A stretch of 64,000 nucleotides of DNA from Nothopassalora personata (lineage: Eukaryota > Ascomycota > Dothideomycetes > Mycosphaerellales > Mycosphaerellaceae), in assembly GCA_033816765.1 (NCBI GenBank), contig CM066287.1, positions 2,852,001 to 2,916,000 of the forward strand. The letters are read 5' to 3'. Positions within the stretch are counted from its first letter, which is position 1. Each line of letters opens with the position of its first letter. A program made the translations under genes and the position numbers. Below are positions 32,973 through 44,191 of this stretch, one piece after another. A model generated the notes under the pieces. That model saw only the letters and a program-made list of their open reading frames with translations, was not told the DNA's origin and searched no databases.

Positions 32973-34472
32973 CTAGTCTTCTAGGTCTGCGGCTTTCTTC
33001 CTGCCCCAAACTTCGTCCGCATCGCGTTTTCCTTTGGTCTCAGGTACTCGCCAGGCGATGAATGTGCCGAATATGACGGCTGCAGCCGCGAAGATGAAGT
33101 ACACCTGCCCTTTGCCCATCTTCTCATTGAGCAGTGGAAAGAATTGCGCCACAATGAAAGTGGCAATCCAGTTGGCGGCCAATGCCCATGATTGCGTAGC
33201 ACCGACTGCTTCGGTGTTCACGAGCTCCGCCGCGAGGATGAAAGGTATGGGTCCAAGGCCGAATCCGAAGGATGCCACGAATAGGATCACCGAGATAGCG
33301 CTTAGGACTTTGATAGACTGCATGATTCCGATTGCAAGGAGAATGCTGCTGATTCCCATGCCCGAGATGGAGATCAAGAGACATGTCTTGCGTCCCCATC
33401 GATCTGAAAGCGGAGCGCAGGATGTGGTGATGACCACGTTGACGCCTGCAACCACGACGTTGAGGATCGCAGAGTTGGCGGCCAGCAGGTCCGAGAGCAG
33501 ACCGACTCCGTACATCACTATGCTGTTGATTCCAGTAAACTGCTGGCCGACCATTATCATGACCACTGCAATGACGGCGGGTCGCGTGTCTGGATGTCGT
33601 AGTACGCCAAAGACGCCGAGGCTGGAGTTGCTGCTGTTATGAGCAGGTTGTCCGAGTAGTCGTTCCTCTTCGCCGTCGACTTGATGTCCGGATCCGACGT
33701 TCCAGCCAGACATCTCGTCTTCAATATCCAGACCATCTGCTCTGATCTTTCTGAGTATTCTCTTTCCTTTCGATGGCTGTCCATTCTCCGCCAACCACTT
33801 TGGACTTTCCTGCCCTCCCAGTATCAACCCGACGGCTTGGATCCCCGCGATGGCACCTCCCACCGCTAGTATGATCCTCCATAGTTGTCCTCTGCTGAGG
33901 AACAGCCCTAGTCCCTGGGTGATCAGGATACCGCAATTGGTCAGGATCTGAGTGAAGGCACCGAAGAAGCCTCTCTTCTCCGGAGGTGAGATCTCGCTGA
34001 TGTAGATAGGCACAACTACTGTCGCTGCTCCGGCGCCCACACCAGATATGAAGCGTCCTACGGTCAGAACAGTAACGTTGGGCGCTGCAGCTTCGAAGAT
34101 AGGGCCAATAGCAGCGGAAATCGACGAATAGATCATGGCACGTAATCTGCCCTGCTTAGCGGTGAGTGGACCTGCTGAGAGAGCACCGATGAGTCCACCC
34201 AGTGTGAAGAAGGACGACACCAGGCCGAACTGGACCGGGCTCATGGGAATACATTGTGGCAGTGAGCCTGCTGAGGCGGTGGATTTGCGCTCGAAGGCGG
34301 ACTTGACTCGTGCGAATGTTGAGGCATCAATGCTCTTCTTCGCACACGTGATGACTTCCTGAGGTGCATTGAGCTCGGCAAGGTGATAGCCGAAGAGAAG
34401 AGGTCCGAGGGTTGCTGTCAGGAGAAGGTAGACGAAGTATGGCGTGAGGTCGCCGAACGGGTTGAGGGCCAT
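32973..34472 (-). CDS. MFS sugar-type transporter, Vps73-like
   Basis: Single-exon gene of 499 residues. The N-terminus PYFVYLLLTATLGPLLFGYHLAELNAPQ matches the Vps73/GLUT-like branch of sugar porters. Sugar-porter signatures are visible: GRFISGVGAGAATVVVPIYISEISPPEKRG near 135-165, GQQFTGINSIVMYG near 300, and LSDRWGRK near 350, with a PETKG motif at the end (RVPETKGKR). The central loop (GWNVGSGHQVDGEEERLL) is short. Yeast Vps73 is a vacuolar or mitochondrial transporter of unknown substrate needed for protein sorting; substrate here is unknown. The start is the ATG of MALNPFGDLTPYF. Confidence 0.88.
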   Translation of the reverse strand: MALNPFGDLTPYFVYLLLTATLGPLLFGYHLAELNAPQEVITCAKKSIDASTFARVKSAFERKSTASAGSLPQCIPMSPVQFGLVSSFFTLGGLIGALSAGPLTAKQGRLRAMIYSSISAAIGPIFEAAAPNVTVLTVGRFISGVGAGAATVVVPIYISEISPPEKRGFFGAFTQILTNCGILITQGLGLFLSRGQLWRIILAVGGAIAGIQAVGLILGGQESPKWLAENGQPSKGKRILRKIRADGLDIEDEMSGWNVGSGHQVDGEEERLLGQPAHNSSNSSLGVFGVLRHPDTRPAVIAVVMIMVGQQFTGINSIVMYGVGLLSDLLAANSAILNVVVAGVNVVITTSCAPLSDRWGRKTCLLISISGMGISSILLAIGIMQSIKVLSAISVILFVASFGFGLGPIPFILAAELVNTEAVGATQSWALAANWIATFIVAQFFPLLNEKMGKGQVYFIFAAAAVIFGTFIAWRVPETKGKRDADEVWGRKKAADLED

Positions 34473-35187
34473 GCCGACGGATGTTCGTGGAGCAAGCTGA
34501 TGAGGCAGGAGGGTATCGTATCGGTTAGTGTGCTGCGGGCAGAGACCAGCTCATGCCATGTTTGGAGTCGTGATGCTTATTATTGTCACCGAAGATAAGG
34601 CGCAGACGACATGGACATGACAACGTTGGACTCGTGGTTGCACGATAGCCCGTGTTGGTCAAGGTCGTTGGAGCTGCAGCAACAAATATTTGGTTGCCCG
34701 GATGAAATGACCCGAATCTCGGCTCTCGACCGGATCCAGCCGTCCCCCCCCCCCTTATTTTACCCGTCAGTTGAACCGCAAACAACCACACCCTCACAGG
34801 CCTGCGCTCAGCACTGGAAATAGCTCGTCTCAGCGAGGTGTCGGAGTGCTTGGAACATGTAGCTTCACGATATCCACGAGACAGGTGCATCGGCAGCACG
34901 AGGCCAGTATTAAGGTGTATGATACGCAGCTCGCGTGTACGACGTCGCTCCCGCTCTTGACCCATCTCCATCATCGTCTGGGTACAGCCGACTGTCAATC
35001 GCGAAGTCTATCTTGCCTCGCCCTCACGGCCCGGCGCCGCTCACGTCGTCGCTAGGATAACGAACAGCCTAAGCTGCATCTTAGCCCCTTCCCGCAACTC
35101 CACTTCCTGCCTGACCGGATCAACGGGACAGGTGTCCTGACGCTGTTTCGCGGACGGCCACAGTAGGTACTGTAGGGCCGGCAAACG
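34473..35187. promoter_or_regulatory. Divergent spacer between Vps73-like gene and SSN3
   Basis: 715 bp with both promoters. It holds a C run of about 11 at 34744 and no supportable gene. Confidence 0.45.
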
Positions 35188-36835
35188 ATGAGCAATCCCC
35201 CTTCTGCCGGCCTGATGGGCCCGCCATCCGCTGCAACAGGGAAACATGCTCCGGCTCCTGCCAGCGCTGGTCCTGTGCGATCCCAAGGCGTCAAGCGCAC
35301 TGCACAGGCAGCTTTCGAAGGTGAGCGAGGTTTTCCCGCACAAAGTCCTAACCTTGCCACCATCTTCCTCCAATAAGCAAAGCTAAGCTTCCTTCTGACG
35401 AGCGTCGAGGCATGTCATAATGGCGGAAGCTGTTGCCCTCCCATCAACCTCTCTTGCTGTTTCGAGTTCTGGTCAAGATTCGCCCCTGCAGAATATGATG
35501 ATATCTCTTCCGAGATCCTGGAACTAAGCTTATATATGTTGAGCAGAGGCGCCAGAGACTCCTCCGTTAGTGAGGATGAATGCTACTCCATATGCTCCGC
35601 AAAGGCATATCAACGACAACTACGACATCGTCGGCTTCATTAGCAGTGGCACTTATGGCCGGGTCTATAAGGCAACCTCCAAGCGCGGTGCACCAGCATC
35701 CTTGACCGCACAGGTCCAGCATCCCGATGGCCGGACCATCGAGGCGTTTGCCATCAAGAAGTTCAAGCCCGACAAGGAGGGCGAGCTGCAATACACGGGT
35801 ATCTCTCAGTCGGCCATACGCGAAATGGCACTATGCACCGAGCTGAGCCACCCAGCTTTGATCCATCTCGTGGAGATCATCCTGGAATCGAAATGCATCT
35901 TCATGGTCTTTGAGTACGCCGAGCACGATCTGTTGCAAATCATCCATCACCACAGTCTATTACCACGCACACCAATACCAGCTTCCACATTACGTTCGTG
36001 CATGTATCAGATATTTTCTGGTCTGCTTTATTTACATCAAAACTGGGTCATTCATCGAGATCTGAAGCCAGCGAACATCATGGTCACATCGGGAGGAGCC
36101 ATCAAGATTGGTGATCTCGGCCTTGCGCGTTTGTTCTACAAACCACTGCATGCGCTTTTCTCCGGAGACAAGGTTGTCGTCACGATCTGGTACCGTGCTC
36201 CGGAACTGCTCCTGGGAAGTCGACACTACACCCCGGCCATTGACTTGTGGGCGGTCGGCTGTATCTTCGCAGAATTACTATCTCTCAGACCGATCTTCAA
36301 GGGAGAGGAAGCCAAGCAAGACTCTAAGAAGGCAGTGCCCTTTCAGCGCAATCAGATGGGCAAGATTGGCGAGATCCTAGGCTTGCCAAAGAAAGCAGAC
36401 TGGCCCCTGCTGCCAGCGATGCCAGAGTACGCAAATCTCCAAACAGTCAGCATGCACAACCCTGGCGTCAACCGACCCCTCGGCTTGGAGAAGTGGTACC
36501 GCAACACAATTCAGAATAACAACTACGGCGGCCCGCAATCCCCACCTCCAGATGATAGTGCATTGGACCTGCTGAAGAAGCTTCTCGAGTACGATCCGCT
36601 CAAGCGGCTTACCGCCGAAAAAGCGCTGCAACATCCTTACTTCGTTGGCGCGGACGGCAAAGGGAAGCCTCCCTCTTGGAACTGCTTCGAAGGCTTAGAG
36701 ACCAAGTATCCCGCTCGCAAAGTCAGCACCGAGGCCCACGAGATCAGTACCGGAAGTCTGCCGGGGACCAAGAGGAGTGGTCTCCCGGACGATACCCTGC
36801 TCCGGCCGCCTCAGAAGAAGATGAGAGATGGCTGA
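35188..36835 (+). CDS. SSN3: Cyclin-dependent kinase 8 / Ssn3 (Mediator kinase module)
   Basis: Kinase of the Mediator CDK8 module, phosphorylating RNA polymerase II and transcription factors with cyclin C. Exon 1 35188-35320, exon 2 35547-36835; the 226-nt intron (GTGAGC..CAG) joins FEEAPETPPLVRMNATPYAPQR in frame; 473 residues. Kinase motifs: glycine loop SSGTYGRVYKA, ATP Lys in FAIKKFKPD, the CDK8-type helix GISQSAIREMALC, HRDLKPANIM, DLGLARLF and VVVTIWYRAPELLLGSRHYT. The activation segment lacks the phospho-Thr of cell-cycle CDKs, as is normal for CDK8. The C-terminus (LPDDTLLRPPQKKMRDG) is basic. The N-terminal extension of ~60 residues before the kinase is usual in filamentous fungi. 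If only exon 2 were used, the protein would start at MNATPYAP. Confidence 0.93.
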
Positions 36836-37430
36836 AGAGCCAAGCAATGTCGCTTTCTACCAACCCCAAGTCCTCGAATCACCACGGATAGGTGCCCAAC
36901 CCAGCTGGCAGTTTATCGTCGGCGATACCCCGGCCGTGTCGGCAGTACGGTCAATTTGACACCCTTCGCAACTGGAGAAGCATGGGTACCTCTGAAGTAT
37001 GTGCGAGCATAGGCTGCGCGATTCCGTCGCTCAGCACTGCGAACAAGGCAATCTCCACCAGAAGGACATCATAGAGTCAACGCAGCCGAAGCCATTCATG
37101 CCAATCCAGACCTGAAGCTTAAAAGCTGAGTGGCTAGTACAAATCTTCGTCCTCTCGAGATCATAGCAAGAAGAATCATACAGACACAGTACGCTAAATT
37201 GAGCCAACGGAATCCCACAAAAGTGGTCTTTACGCCCGAAGCTATATAAGTTACACTTTGTTATAACCCTTTCATTCCAACTGCGTCTGTTCGACCACAG
37301 TCCATGACCAAACGCCAGCAAATGCTCAGCCAAGCCGTCGTAACCGCCAAATGTATTCCCGTGCAGTCTGCTCAAGGCCACACATCCATTGTTGTGCTTG
37401 CAATCGCGTCTCCCAAGTTCGTGCATTGAC
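36836..37430. other. Convergent 3' spacer (SSN3 / GH72 gene)
   Basis: 595 bp between converging genes, with AT-rich patches near 37100-37260. No gene seen. Confidence 0.5.
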
Positions 37431-38904
37431 TTAGATCAAAGCCATGCCAAACAGGGTGAACAGCATAGCGAAACCACCGCACATGAACGGTGCGTATCCG
37501 AGCTCACCCATTGCAACGGCGTTTGCAGCACTGCTAGAGCTTGCGTGGCCAGAGGCAACAGCGGTAACACTGCCAGATCCCGGTTGAGCAGTTCCAGTGG
37601 ACTCGCCACCAGCGTTCTGGCTACCAGTTCCGGAGAGACCTGGTCCCTGGCCTGCGCCGTTCTTCATGTACTTCTCTGCACCCTCGGGAATAGCTGGAAG
37701 TTCTTGGCCAGTGAAGTCTGTGACCTCCCAGGTCTTGCTTTGGCTTGGGCACTGGCTTGGTTGACCATCAACCTTGTAGCCTCCGTCGCCCTGTGGTGGT
37801 GGTGTCTTTTGAAGAGCGGACTGGAGAGCGCTGAAGTCGGACTTCTCGGTAATGGAATTGCCGCTGATAGTGACGAGACCGTATCCGGAGCCCTCCTCAG
37901 AGTACTCGTAGACGAGACCACCGGAGTAGACCGAAGTCATGTCGGTGCCGTAGAGGGAAGCGACTTCCTGGAACTGACGCTTGTTGGTGATGCAGCCGTA
38001 CTCAGAAAGGCTGTACAAGAGTCAGTACTCGATCTGTAACAATGTGCGCAAGACGGAATTTACAAGAGAGGAATGCTGTAGTCGCCGTACTGCTTGACCT
38101 TTTGATCCCAGCCGGAAGTGGTGAAAGACGATGGGTCGCACCAAGAGTAGTCGTTGAAAGCGTAGAAGTCACTGCGCTGGTCGTCGCTACCACAATTCAT
38201 GTACTGGGCCATCTCGAAGCGGTTGCTTTCAACATCGGCGGCGGAGTAACCGACGGGAATCGAGCGGTACCCCATACTGCCAATGTATTGCTTCATGTCG
38301 CGGGTAACAGCCTTAATATATGGAGCACAGTTGGTGTTGTTGTCAGCGTTAATGACCTCATTACCAGAGAAGAAAAGAAGCGTGTTGTCATATTTCGCGA
38401 AAGCGTCGATGGTCGCGAAGATGCTCTGGAGGTAAACATCGTTGTAAGATTGGGCTGGATCTGCTCGGTTGAGGGAGTATTTGGGCGTGTTGACATCGAG
38501 CGCGAGGTAGATGCCAGCATCTGCCAGCGCCGCCATGCACTCGTCGTGGTTTGCAGTGTTGTCGACGGTGTACACACGGATTGTGTTGATGCCCAACTTC
38601 TTGAACTCAGCAATGTCGCGCTTGCAGACATCGACATCTGCGATGGAGTCGGTGGCCTTGGAAGAGCCGCCTGGCTGATAATCGATACCGCGGATGTAGA
38701 AGCGATCCTCGCCGGCGAAGAAAGCTGTGCCATGTCAGTCCTGCGTGACCGGGAATGCGCGTGCGCGGGAAACGAACCATTGCCCTTGACGGTCACAGCG
38801 GGAATACTGCCAGAACTGGAGCTCGAGGCGCTGGCCTTTGCAGGTGTGGCCACGGCGTGAGCCAACGCAGCCGAGGCCACGGCGAGAGCAAGTGGGCCCT
38901 TCAT
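37431..38904 (-). CDS. GPI-anchored 1,3-beta-glucanosyltransferase, GH72 (Gas/Gel family)
   Basis: Elongates and remodels cell-wall beta-1,3-glucan at the outer face of the plasma membrane. Exons 38904-38778, 38724-38064, 38010-37431; introns of 53 nt each; 455 residues. A signal peptide (MKGPLALAVASAALAHAVA) is followed by a Ser-rich stretch, then the GH72 domain: VKGNAFFAGEDRFYIRGIDYQPG, INTIRVYTVDN, acid/base Glu in FFSGNEVIN and nucleophile Glu in IPLFLSEYGC, restored exactly by splicing. The domain ends with CPSQSKTWEVTDFTGQ. Next comes a Gly/Ser/Thr-rich tail with a GPI-omega-like region and a hydrophobic C-terminus (FAMLFTLFGMALI). No CBM43 (X8) cysteine-rich module is present, so it belongs to the GH72-minus group like Gel1. 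Confidence 0.94.
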
Positions 38905-40409
38905 GATGTGTGTCGTTATGTTATTAATCGATTCCAGACGTCACAGCAAGGCAATCGCGTGCCCTCTCCGGTGCGTACGGTCGAAGAAAGGAACCCGTAT
39001 GAATTGATGGGTGAGAGTGTGCAAGCGACAGGAAGCGTCTCTGAACGAGTGAGAGACGTGTGATAGAATTAGTAGTAGAAACAACGATGATGGTGACAAG
39101 GGAGGGTGTGGCAGGTGGGTGGAAGGTAATAAGTGGTAAGTGGCAACAAGGTGAAAGAATGTGTGAGGAGGAGGTGTGTAAGTCTGTAAGATACGGCCTC
39201 TCGTCCCGTACCTGCATTGATTGATGATGGTCGCGGCTCCCTAACCAAGATCAAGCCAAGGATAGAGCAATCGCTTATTCGCCGCAAAGCTGCTGCCCGT
39301 TGAGTCTAATCTCGTGCATTCACCACCAATCCACGTCGCTCACCCTTACGCTTCCAAGCCTCTGCCGCAGCTTGCCCCAAGTCTTAACTCTCCTTGTCCA
39401 TGTCTTGCCCGCTCTTCGCCCTCTTCGATGCCAACAGTATTGCGACATCGTGAAACATCAGACTGTTTCGTTCAATGGACATGTTCCGGAGTTGACGATG
39501 ATATAATACAGACCAGCAGAAGCACCTGGCGATTGACCTCCGTCAGCCTCTCGACCCATGTTAGCAGGCGGCGGGCACATTCCCGGTCTCGATATCCCCA
39601 CAGATCGCCTGCAGATCCACAGTCTCTTTTGACGTCCGATCGTTACCCACCACAATCCTAGTCGGACGGACCAACCGGAGAACCAACGAAGCCTCTCACC
39701 TACTGTATGTACTACCGACTGTGTTTCAAGCCCTTAGACTTGCAGAATCGCTCAATATCAAACCTTGAAACACCGTGGTTGGCGATCAATATTGGAGCCA
39801 AAGCAGCGAATCGGAGGAGTGAGATCTGGTGGGTCACGATCGGACGTGAAAACAGTCTGCAGTTTTTTCGCACCCCCGCAAATCGCATTACGAAATGGGA
39901 CGTGTTGGTGGGATTCGTCTGTGCTGCCAAGCATTATCTCTTCGAGCAGAAAGAAATATCGACGTCCAATGCGTGATTTCCAATTAAGTTTCCAAGCTGT
40001 AGCAGATGTAATGTTGGACCCATTTCAATTCAAACAAGTTGTGTTCGTAAAAAGCGTAGCACCCTGCACTCATCCATATGCCTCATAACACGAAGATCCA
40101 TCCCCGATCATCGACATGGCCGCGAAGCAATTATACCATAACCGTGTTTCCTCCGCCATCCGCCAATGACATCGATGTTCCAATCGTACGCCGTTACATT
40201 GCCGCTTAGAACTCCAGCAATATACTCCACTTGTACCCAGACCCAACCTCCCATCAGAGTGCCGTGGCCCATGTAAGGCTTCCAGCAAATGCAAAAACGC
40301 TCATCAATTCCGCGCCTCCCTTGCATCGAAAGTATTAAATACTGTCTTTCATGCCGTCAAGAAGCTGTTGCGTGAGCAACTGGATGCCTTTCTGTCTGGT
40401 CTTGCTTTC
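38905..40409. other. Gene-free interval of 1.5 kb with a fold-back element
   Basis: The right end of this interval lies downstream of the minus-strand Ser/Pro-rich gene and the left end carries the GH72 promoter. Several frames of 70-115 codons occur but none is recognisable. A 240-bp inverted-repeat element occupies 39620-39859. Confidence 0.5.
39620..39859. mobile_element. Fold-back / MITE-like inverted-repeat element
   Basis: The arms 39620-39652 and 39827-39859 are inverted copies matching at 29 of 33 positions; both contain ACGTCCGATCGT and ACCCACCA in the same register. A second, inner inverted repeat is perfect over 10 bp (GTGTTTCAAG at 39721-39730 against CTTGAAACAC at 39764-39773). 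The nested arms suggest a small non-autonomous transposon or its remnant. No target duplication is evident at the boundaries I chose, and no second copy was noticed, so its status as mobile is inference. Confidence 0.55.
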
Positions 40410-43319
40410 TCAAGAGATCGTCGACGTGCTAGCTTGCCGATGCTTCGACTTCCAGAACATCAACTTCTTCAATCGATGCTCCTTCTTCTTCGGCTCTTTG
40501 CCCGACAAGTCTGTTGCCGCAGTCTGCGGGCGTAACTCAGAGACGCCAGTGCCAGGTCGTGGTCCAAACGGGGATCCAACCAGTTGGGAGAGACTTGCAA
40601 TACTGGTGCGCTTGCGCCGTCGGTCGTAATGCGCCGTTGGGTCCAAGGTGCCAGACGCCACAGATGGTGCTGGTAGACCGCTAATGTCTCTGCGGGATGA
40701 GTTCGCGTGTGATGTACTCAGCATGGTGGAACGGCTACTGGTCAGCGAAGGTATATCGTCAACAGAGATCCGCACATCAGGTATGGGTTCGCCCGTCGTA
40801 CAGGAGCTCATGGTGCGGTTGTCAGTCATTGATGATGCTGATGTCCCAACTCTCGAAGTGTCGAACGAGCTTTGGCGTCGGCTAAGGTCAGGTGTCGAGA
40901 ATGCAGAGCTTTGACAGCTTTCTGGTGTTTTCAACGGATGCTGGCAATCAGGTAGTGACAGCATGCCGGGCTGGCTACCTATGATGGTAGGTGTCTCACT
41001 GCTGTCCGACGATTTCGTCAGGGAATGCGCTCTTGGTTCCTCATGGAACTCCACGATCGTGGGCTCGACTGGGCTCGACTCTTCGATAATGGTATCCTCG
41101 ATAATGGAGGATGCTCGGCGGTCTAGCATTGGCATAGTAAGAGAGGAGCTCATGTTGCTGAATGCTGTCGCTGGTCGTTCAGATTCCCACTCAGCATGGC
41201 GAACTCGTAGATCATCGTCGAGGCTCAAGCTCGGAGTTGAGCTATTGGCGCTAACGTCAGCGTCAACAATCTGCACACCCATCCTGAATTCTTCATCCCG
41301 CGTGGAAGAGGTACTCCCGGGTCTGACTGGATCGGCTTCCTCTTCCTCTTCTTCCTCGAATACATCTGCCATGCCAGGTTGGGGCGGAGTACCGGTCCTG
41401 ATCTGGTCCCAAAGCGTAAGCATGGGAGCGCTTTCCGTCCTGCGATGACTTGGGGTGGGCTGGTAATGGCCGCCTGGTCCAAAGAAGTCTCTCGTGCCAC
41501 GACTACTGTGTAGTTCTCGGCGTGGTTTCTGAGCGCCCAAGGGAGGCGTTTTGAAAGGTCCGAGAGCGGCATCCAAGTCAAGCATGGCGCCGGAGTCGTC
41601 AGAATCTGGCAATTCGGTATTCAGGTGACGGGCAAACACCGGCTGTTCGATCTCAACCCGTTGCGCGTGGGCGCTGACACTCGGTAAAGGATCGGCATCC
41701 ATATTGAACACGGCATCAAGATCAGTTTCGGCTGGTGCAGTTTCTACGGTAGGGCTACCGTCAGCATGCTGAAACTGGAATGATGGAGTAAGATACTCGG
41801 AATGTGGTCTGCCGGACTCTCTGCCCCGGCGCGAGATCTTTGATACCGCCCAGTCCTTGAGTCTCCTCGAAGATGACCGCTGCTCGGTGCTCTCGTGGCC
41901 GCCTCGATCCAGTGCCCCATGCGAAACAGGATCCTGTAGAGAAATGGTAGACAATCGTGACGAATCATCCACATGAATTCTCATCGCTGGCTCACTACGC
42001 CGACGATCAAGCCCAAGAGCAAAGCTCAAAGACTTGTGCTTACCGTGTGTGCTTCGTCCCTTGCCAAAACCGGGTTCTTCCGCGAGCGTAAGGTTGTTGG
42101 GCATGGCGCTTGGCTGGGCTATGGGCCGTGGAAAATGTTCGTGTGAGTTGCCGTGTTTCAGCCATTGACCTTCTCGTTCTAGTCGTTTGCTGAGTTCGAT
42201 TGATGATCTGGTCCGCGCTCTTGGCTCGTCCTCCAGTGTTGTGCTTAAATATTGTATTCGTGCGCGCGAAGATGGCGGACTTGGGCTGCTCAAACTCAAC
42301 ACGGAAGAGATACTGTTGTTCACCGAGTGCCCTCGAACGGTCGACATCGAACTCTCGGTGCCGGAAGATATCGTGGAGAGAGGTCTGGGTATGTATTCGA
42401 TATTTTCGGAGAACTCTACGCGTGGTCGAGACGGAGGCCTGGCAGGCAAGGAATCGAGAGGAGGTCCGAGCACATCGTTCGAAACTGATGCAGAAGACGG
42501 CGGGCCGTCGAGGGGAGTGTTCGGGAGACTGCTGCTAAGTCGGGGCTGTGTTTCTGCAGTCGTCATCACGGCACTCCAGTCACTACTCGACAGTGTGACC
42601 CTCGATGCTCTACTTTTGTGGCCCGATGGACGTTCAGGTACTGTCAAGGGTGTAGACGTTGTCGGGCTGGCGCTGATTGCACCCGACATACCTACGCCGT
42701 GACCTCCTACAAGCTCACTCGTATTCCTCTTGTGAGCGCTCCGTGCGGGTGAGGCTTGCAAAGACTCTGGTTGATCTTCAGCCAAGCCAGTGGTATCGGT
42801 CGCATTGAAGGTAAAGCTAGGCAGCATTGAAGTTCCACGGCGGTGCGACGCCTTGGCTGCCGGAGGCTTGAGGCTATCCATGTGTACTGACATTGGTCGC
42901 CGGTGGGCGCGACTGTTTCGGGGCGGCTGCGGCATCGAATCGGCGGGTGGTATCCTTGGGAATGAGAAGTCTGGATTGGGAAGCATTTCGATCTGCGGCG
43001 CCGCGCCGGCCAGAGGGATCGTGGACGACATGGCTCGAATGTCGTCTGAACAAGTGCTGTGGCCAGGAACCATAATCTCGGTCATCATGTGACCGTGGTA
43101 GGGTAGTCCGAGGCGAGTAGGCTCGGCGTGATGTTGAGTGCCCAGCTCACGCAGTCCGAGCATTGAAGAAGCGTGGGGGACAGCGCGCGAGAGTCGTCCG
43201 GATCGTTGCGGCGTGTAATAGAGTATATCGTGATGCGAGTCAAGGCGAGTGGCGGTGGACTGGCTCGCTTCGAAGGATGCCAATGGGGAGAGGAAGTATC
43301 TGTTGTACACGGTCAACAT
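40410..43319 (-). CDS. Large disordered Ser/Pro-rich protein (fungal 'cell wall proline rich' type), unassigned
   Basis: One uninterrupted frame gives 969 residues from the most upstream ATG. It is low in hydrophobic residues, rich in Ser, Pro, Thr and Arg, and without a signal peptide or membrane segment. Short conserved-looking islands are LPNPDFSFPRIPPADS near the N-terminus, SFALGLDRRRSEPA, an acidic run of seven Glu (VFEEEEEEEADP), and a basic C-terminus ending KKKEHRLKKLMFWKSKHR. Filamentous-fungal databases often label this type 'cell wall proline rich protein', but nothing here shows secretion; a cytoplasmic scaffold is as likely. The true start is uncertain: in-frame ATGs also lie at 43163, 43088 and 43031, the last (MSSTIPLAGAAP) directly before the first conserved island. 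Confidence 0.72.
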   Translation of the reverse strand: MLTVYNRYFLSPLASFEASQSTATRLDSHHDILYYTPQRSGRLSRAVPHASSMLGLRELGTQHHAEPTRLGLPYHGHMMTEIMVPGHSTCSDDIRAMSSTIPLAGAAPQIEMLPNPDFSFPRIPPADSMPQPPRNSRAHRRPMSVHMDSLKPPAAKASHRRGTSMLPSFTFNATDTTGLAEDQPESLQASPARSAHKRNTSELVGGHGVGMSGAISASPTTSTPLTVPERPSGHKSRASRVTLSSSDWSAVMTTAETQPRLSSSLPNTPLDGPPSSASVSNDVLGPPLDSLPARPPSRPRVEFSENIEYIPRPLSTISSGTESSMSTVRGHSVNNSISSVLSLSSPSPPSSRARIQYLSTTLEDEPRARTRSSIELSKRLEREGQWLKHGNSHEHFPRPIAQPSAMPNNLTLAEEPGFGKGRSTHGKHKSLSFALGLDRRRSEPAMRIHVDDSSRLSTISLQDPVSHGALDRGGHESTEQRSSSRRLKDWAVSKISRRGRESGRPHSEYLTPSFQFQHADGSPTVETAPAETDLDAVFNMDADPLPSVSAHAQRVEIEQPVFARHLNTELPDSDDSGAMLDLDAALGPFKTPPLGAQKPRRELHSSRGTRDFFGPGGHYQPTPSHRRTESAPMLTLWDQIRTGTPPQPGMADVFEEEEEEEADPVRPGSTSSTRDEEFRMGVQIVDADVSANSSTPSLSLDDDLRVRHAEWESERPATAFSNMSSSLTMPMLDRRASSIIEDTIIEESSPVEPTIVEFHEEPRAHSLTKSSDSSETPTIIGSQPGMLSLPDCQHPLKTPESCQSSAFSTPDLSRRQSSFDTSRVGTSASSMTDNRTMSSCTTGEPIPDVRISVDDIPSLTSSRSTMLSTSHANSSRRDISGLPAPSVASGTLDPTAHYDRRRKRTSIASLSQLVGSPFGPRPGTGVSELRPQTAATDLSGKEPKKKEHRLKKLMFWKSKHRQASTSTIS

Positions 43320-44191
43320 GTATCTTCGCGACGCTCGTAGCGCTCGAGGTGCGCGGCTCGATGCAATACGCAAGGCTGGCCATACATATGGGTGGGAGGC
43401 CAAAGCTCGCAGAGCGTGAGGCACCGTAGTCGGGCTGTCTCCTGAAACACCGAACGAATGAATGATATGTGCGAAAGGAGTGGACGCAGCAACTGCAGCA
43501 GCAACACGACACGGCGGCGGTGCGGTGTGTTGAGGTGCAAATTGTGCCTGATCAAGGTGCGCGAGGCAGCAATGTCAGTAGATGGGTGGTGGGTGTGGCG
43601 GAGGAGTAGTGAGAAGAGCAGGATGGGACATGGACGGTTGGAAGCACAGATCCCTTCGCGTTAGCCTTTCGCCCAGCCGAAGTTGGACTGAGCGTTGACA
43701 AGGATTGTGCGCCGCCTTTCATGCCGGCTGAATCTGCACTCGGCGGCCGCAGACTCGCACATGCACATATGAGCTTCTTGCTGTCGACACCACATGATCG
43801 TCGCTCCGCCAGATATCGCTTGGCAGATGACGCTTCTTGGCTCAGTGAGTACTACATACTTCAGGGCTTCACGATGCACCGGGTGGGCTCTATCTACGTA
43901 TGTATCTTGAGTCATATCGCACTGGCCCAGCCCTAGCAAGCCGTTGCCGGGCGACGCGTGACGGCAAACCATGGCGCAGAACGCGTCTCGAGGCGAGCAT
44001 CTCACACGAGAACCATGAGAAGCACCAGAACGCTCCGTGGCTACTGTCCTCGGCCTGTCCGGCATGTGAATTGCGTACTCACTTTGCTCTGCTGAGGCGC
44101 ATTGAGCCCTCCCATTCGACAGCGGATTGCAGCTACCACGCTCTGGTATCGCGCGCACACAGAGGCCAACATGCGCTCATCGGCCAACAAT

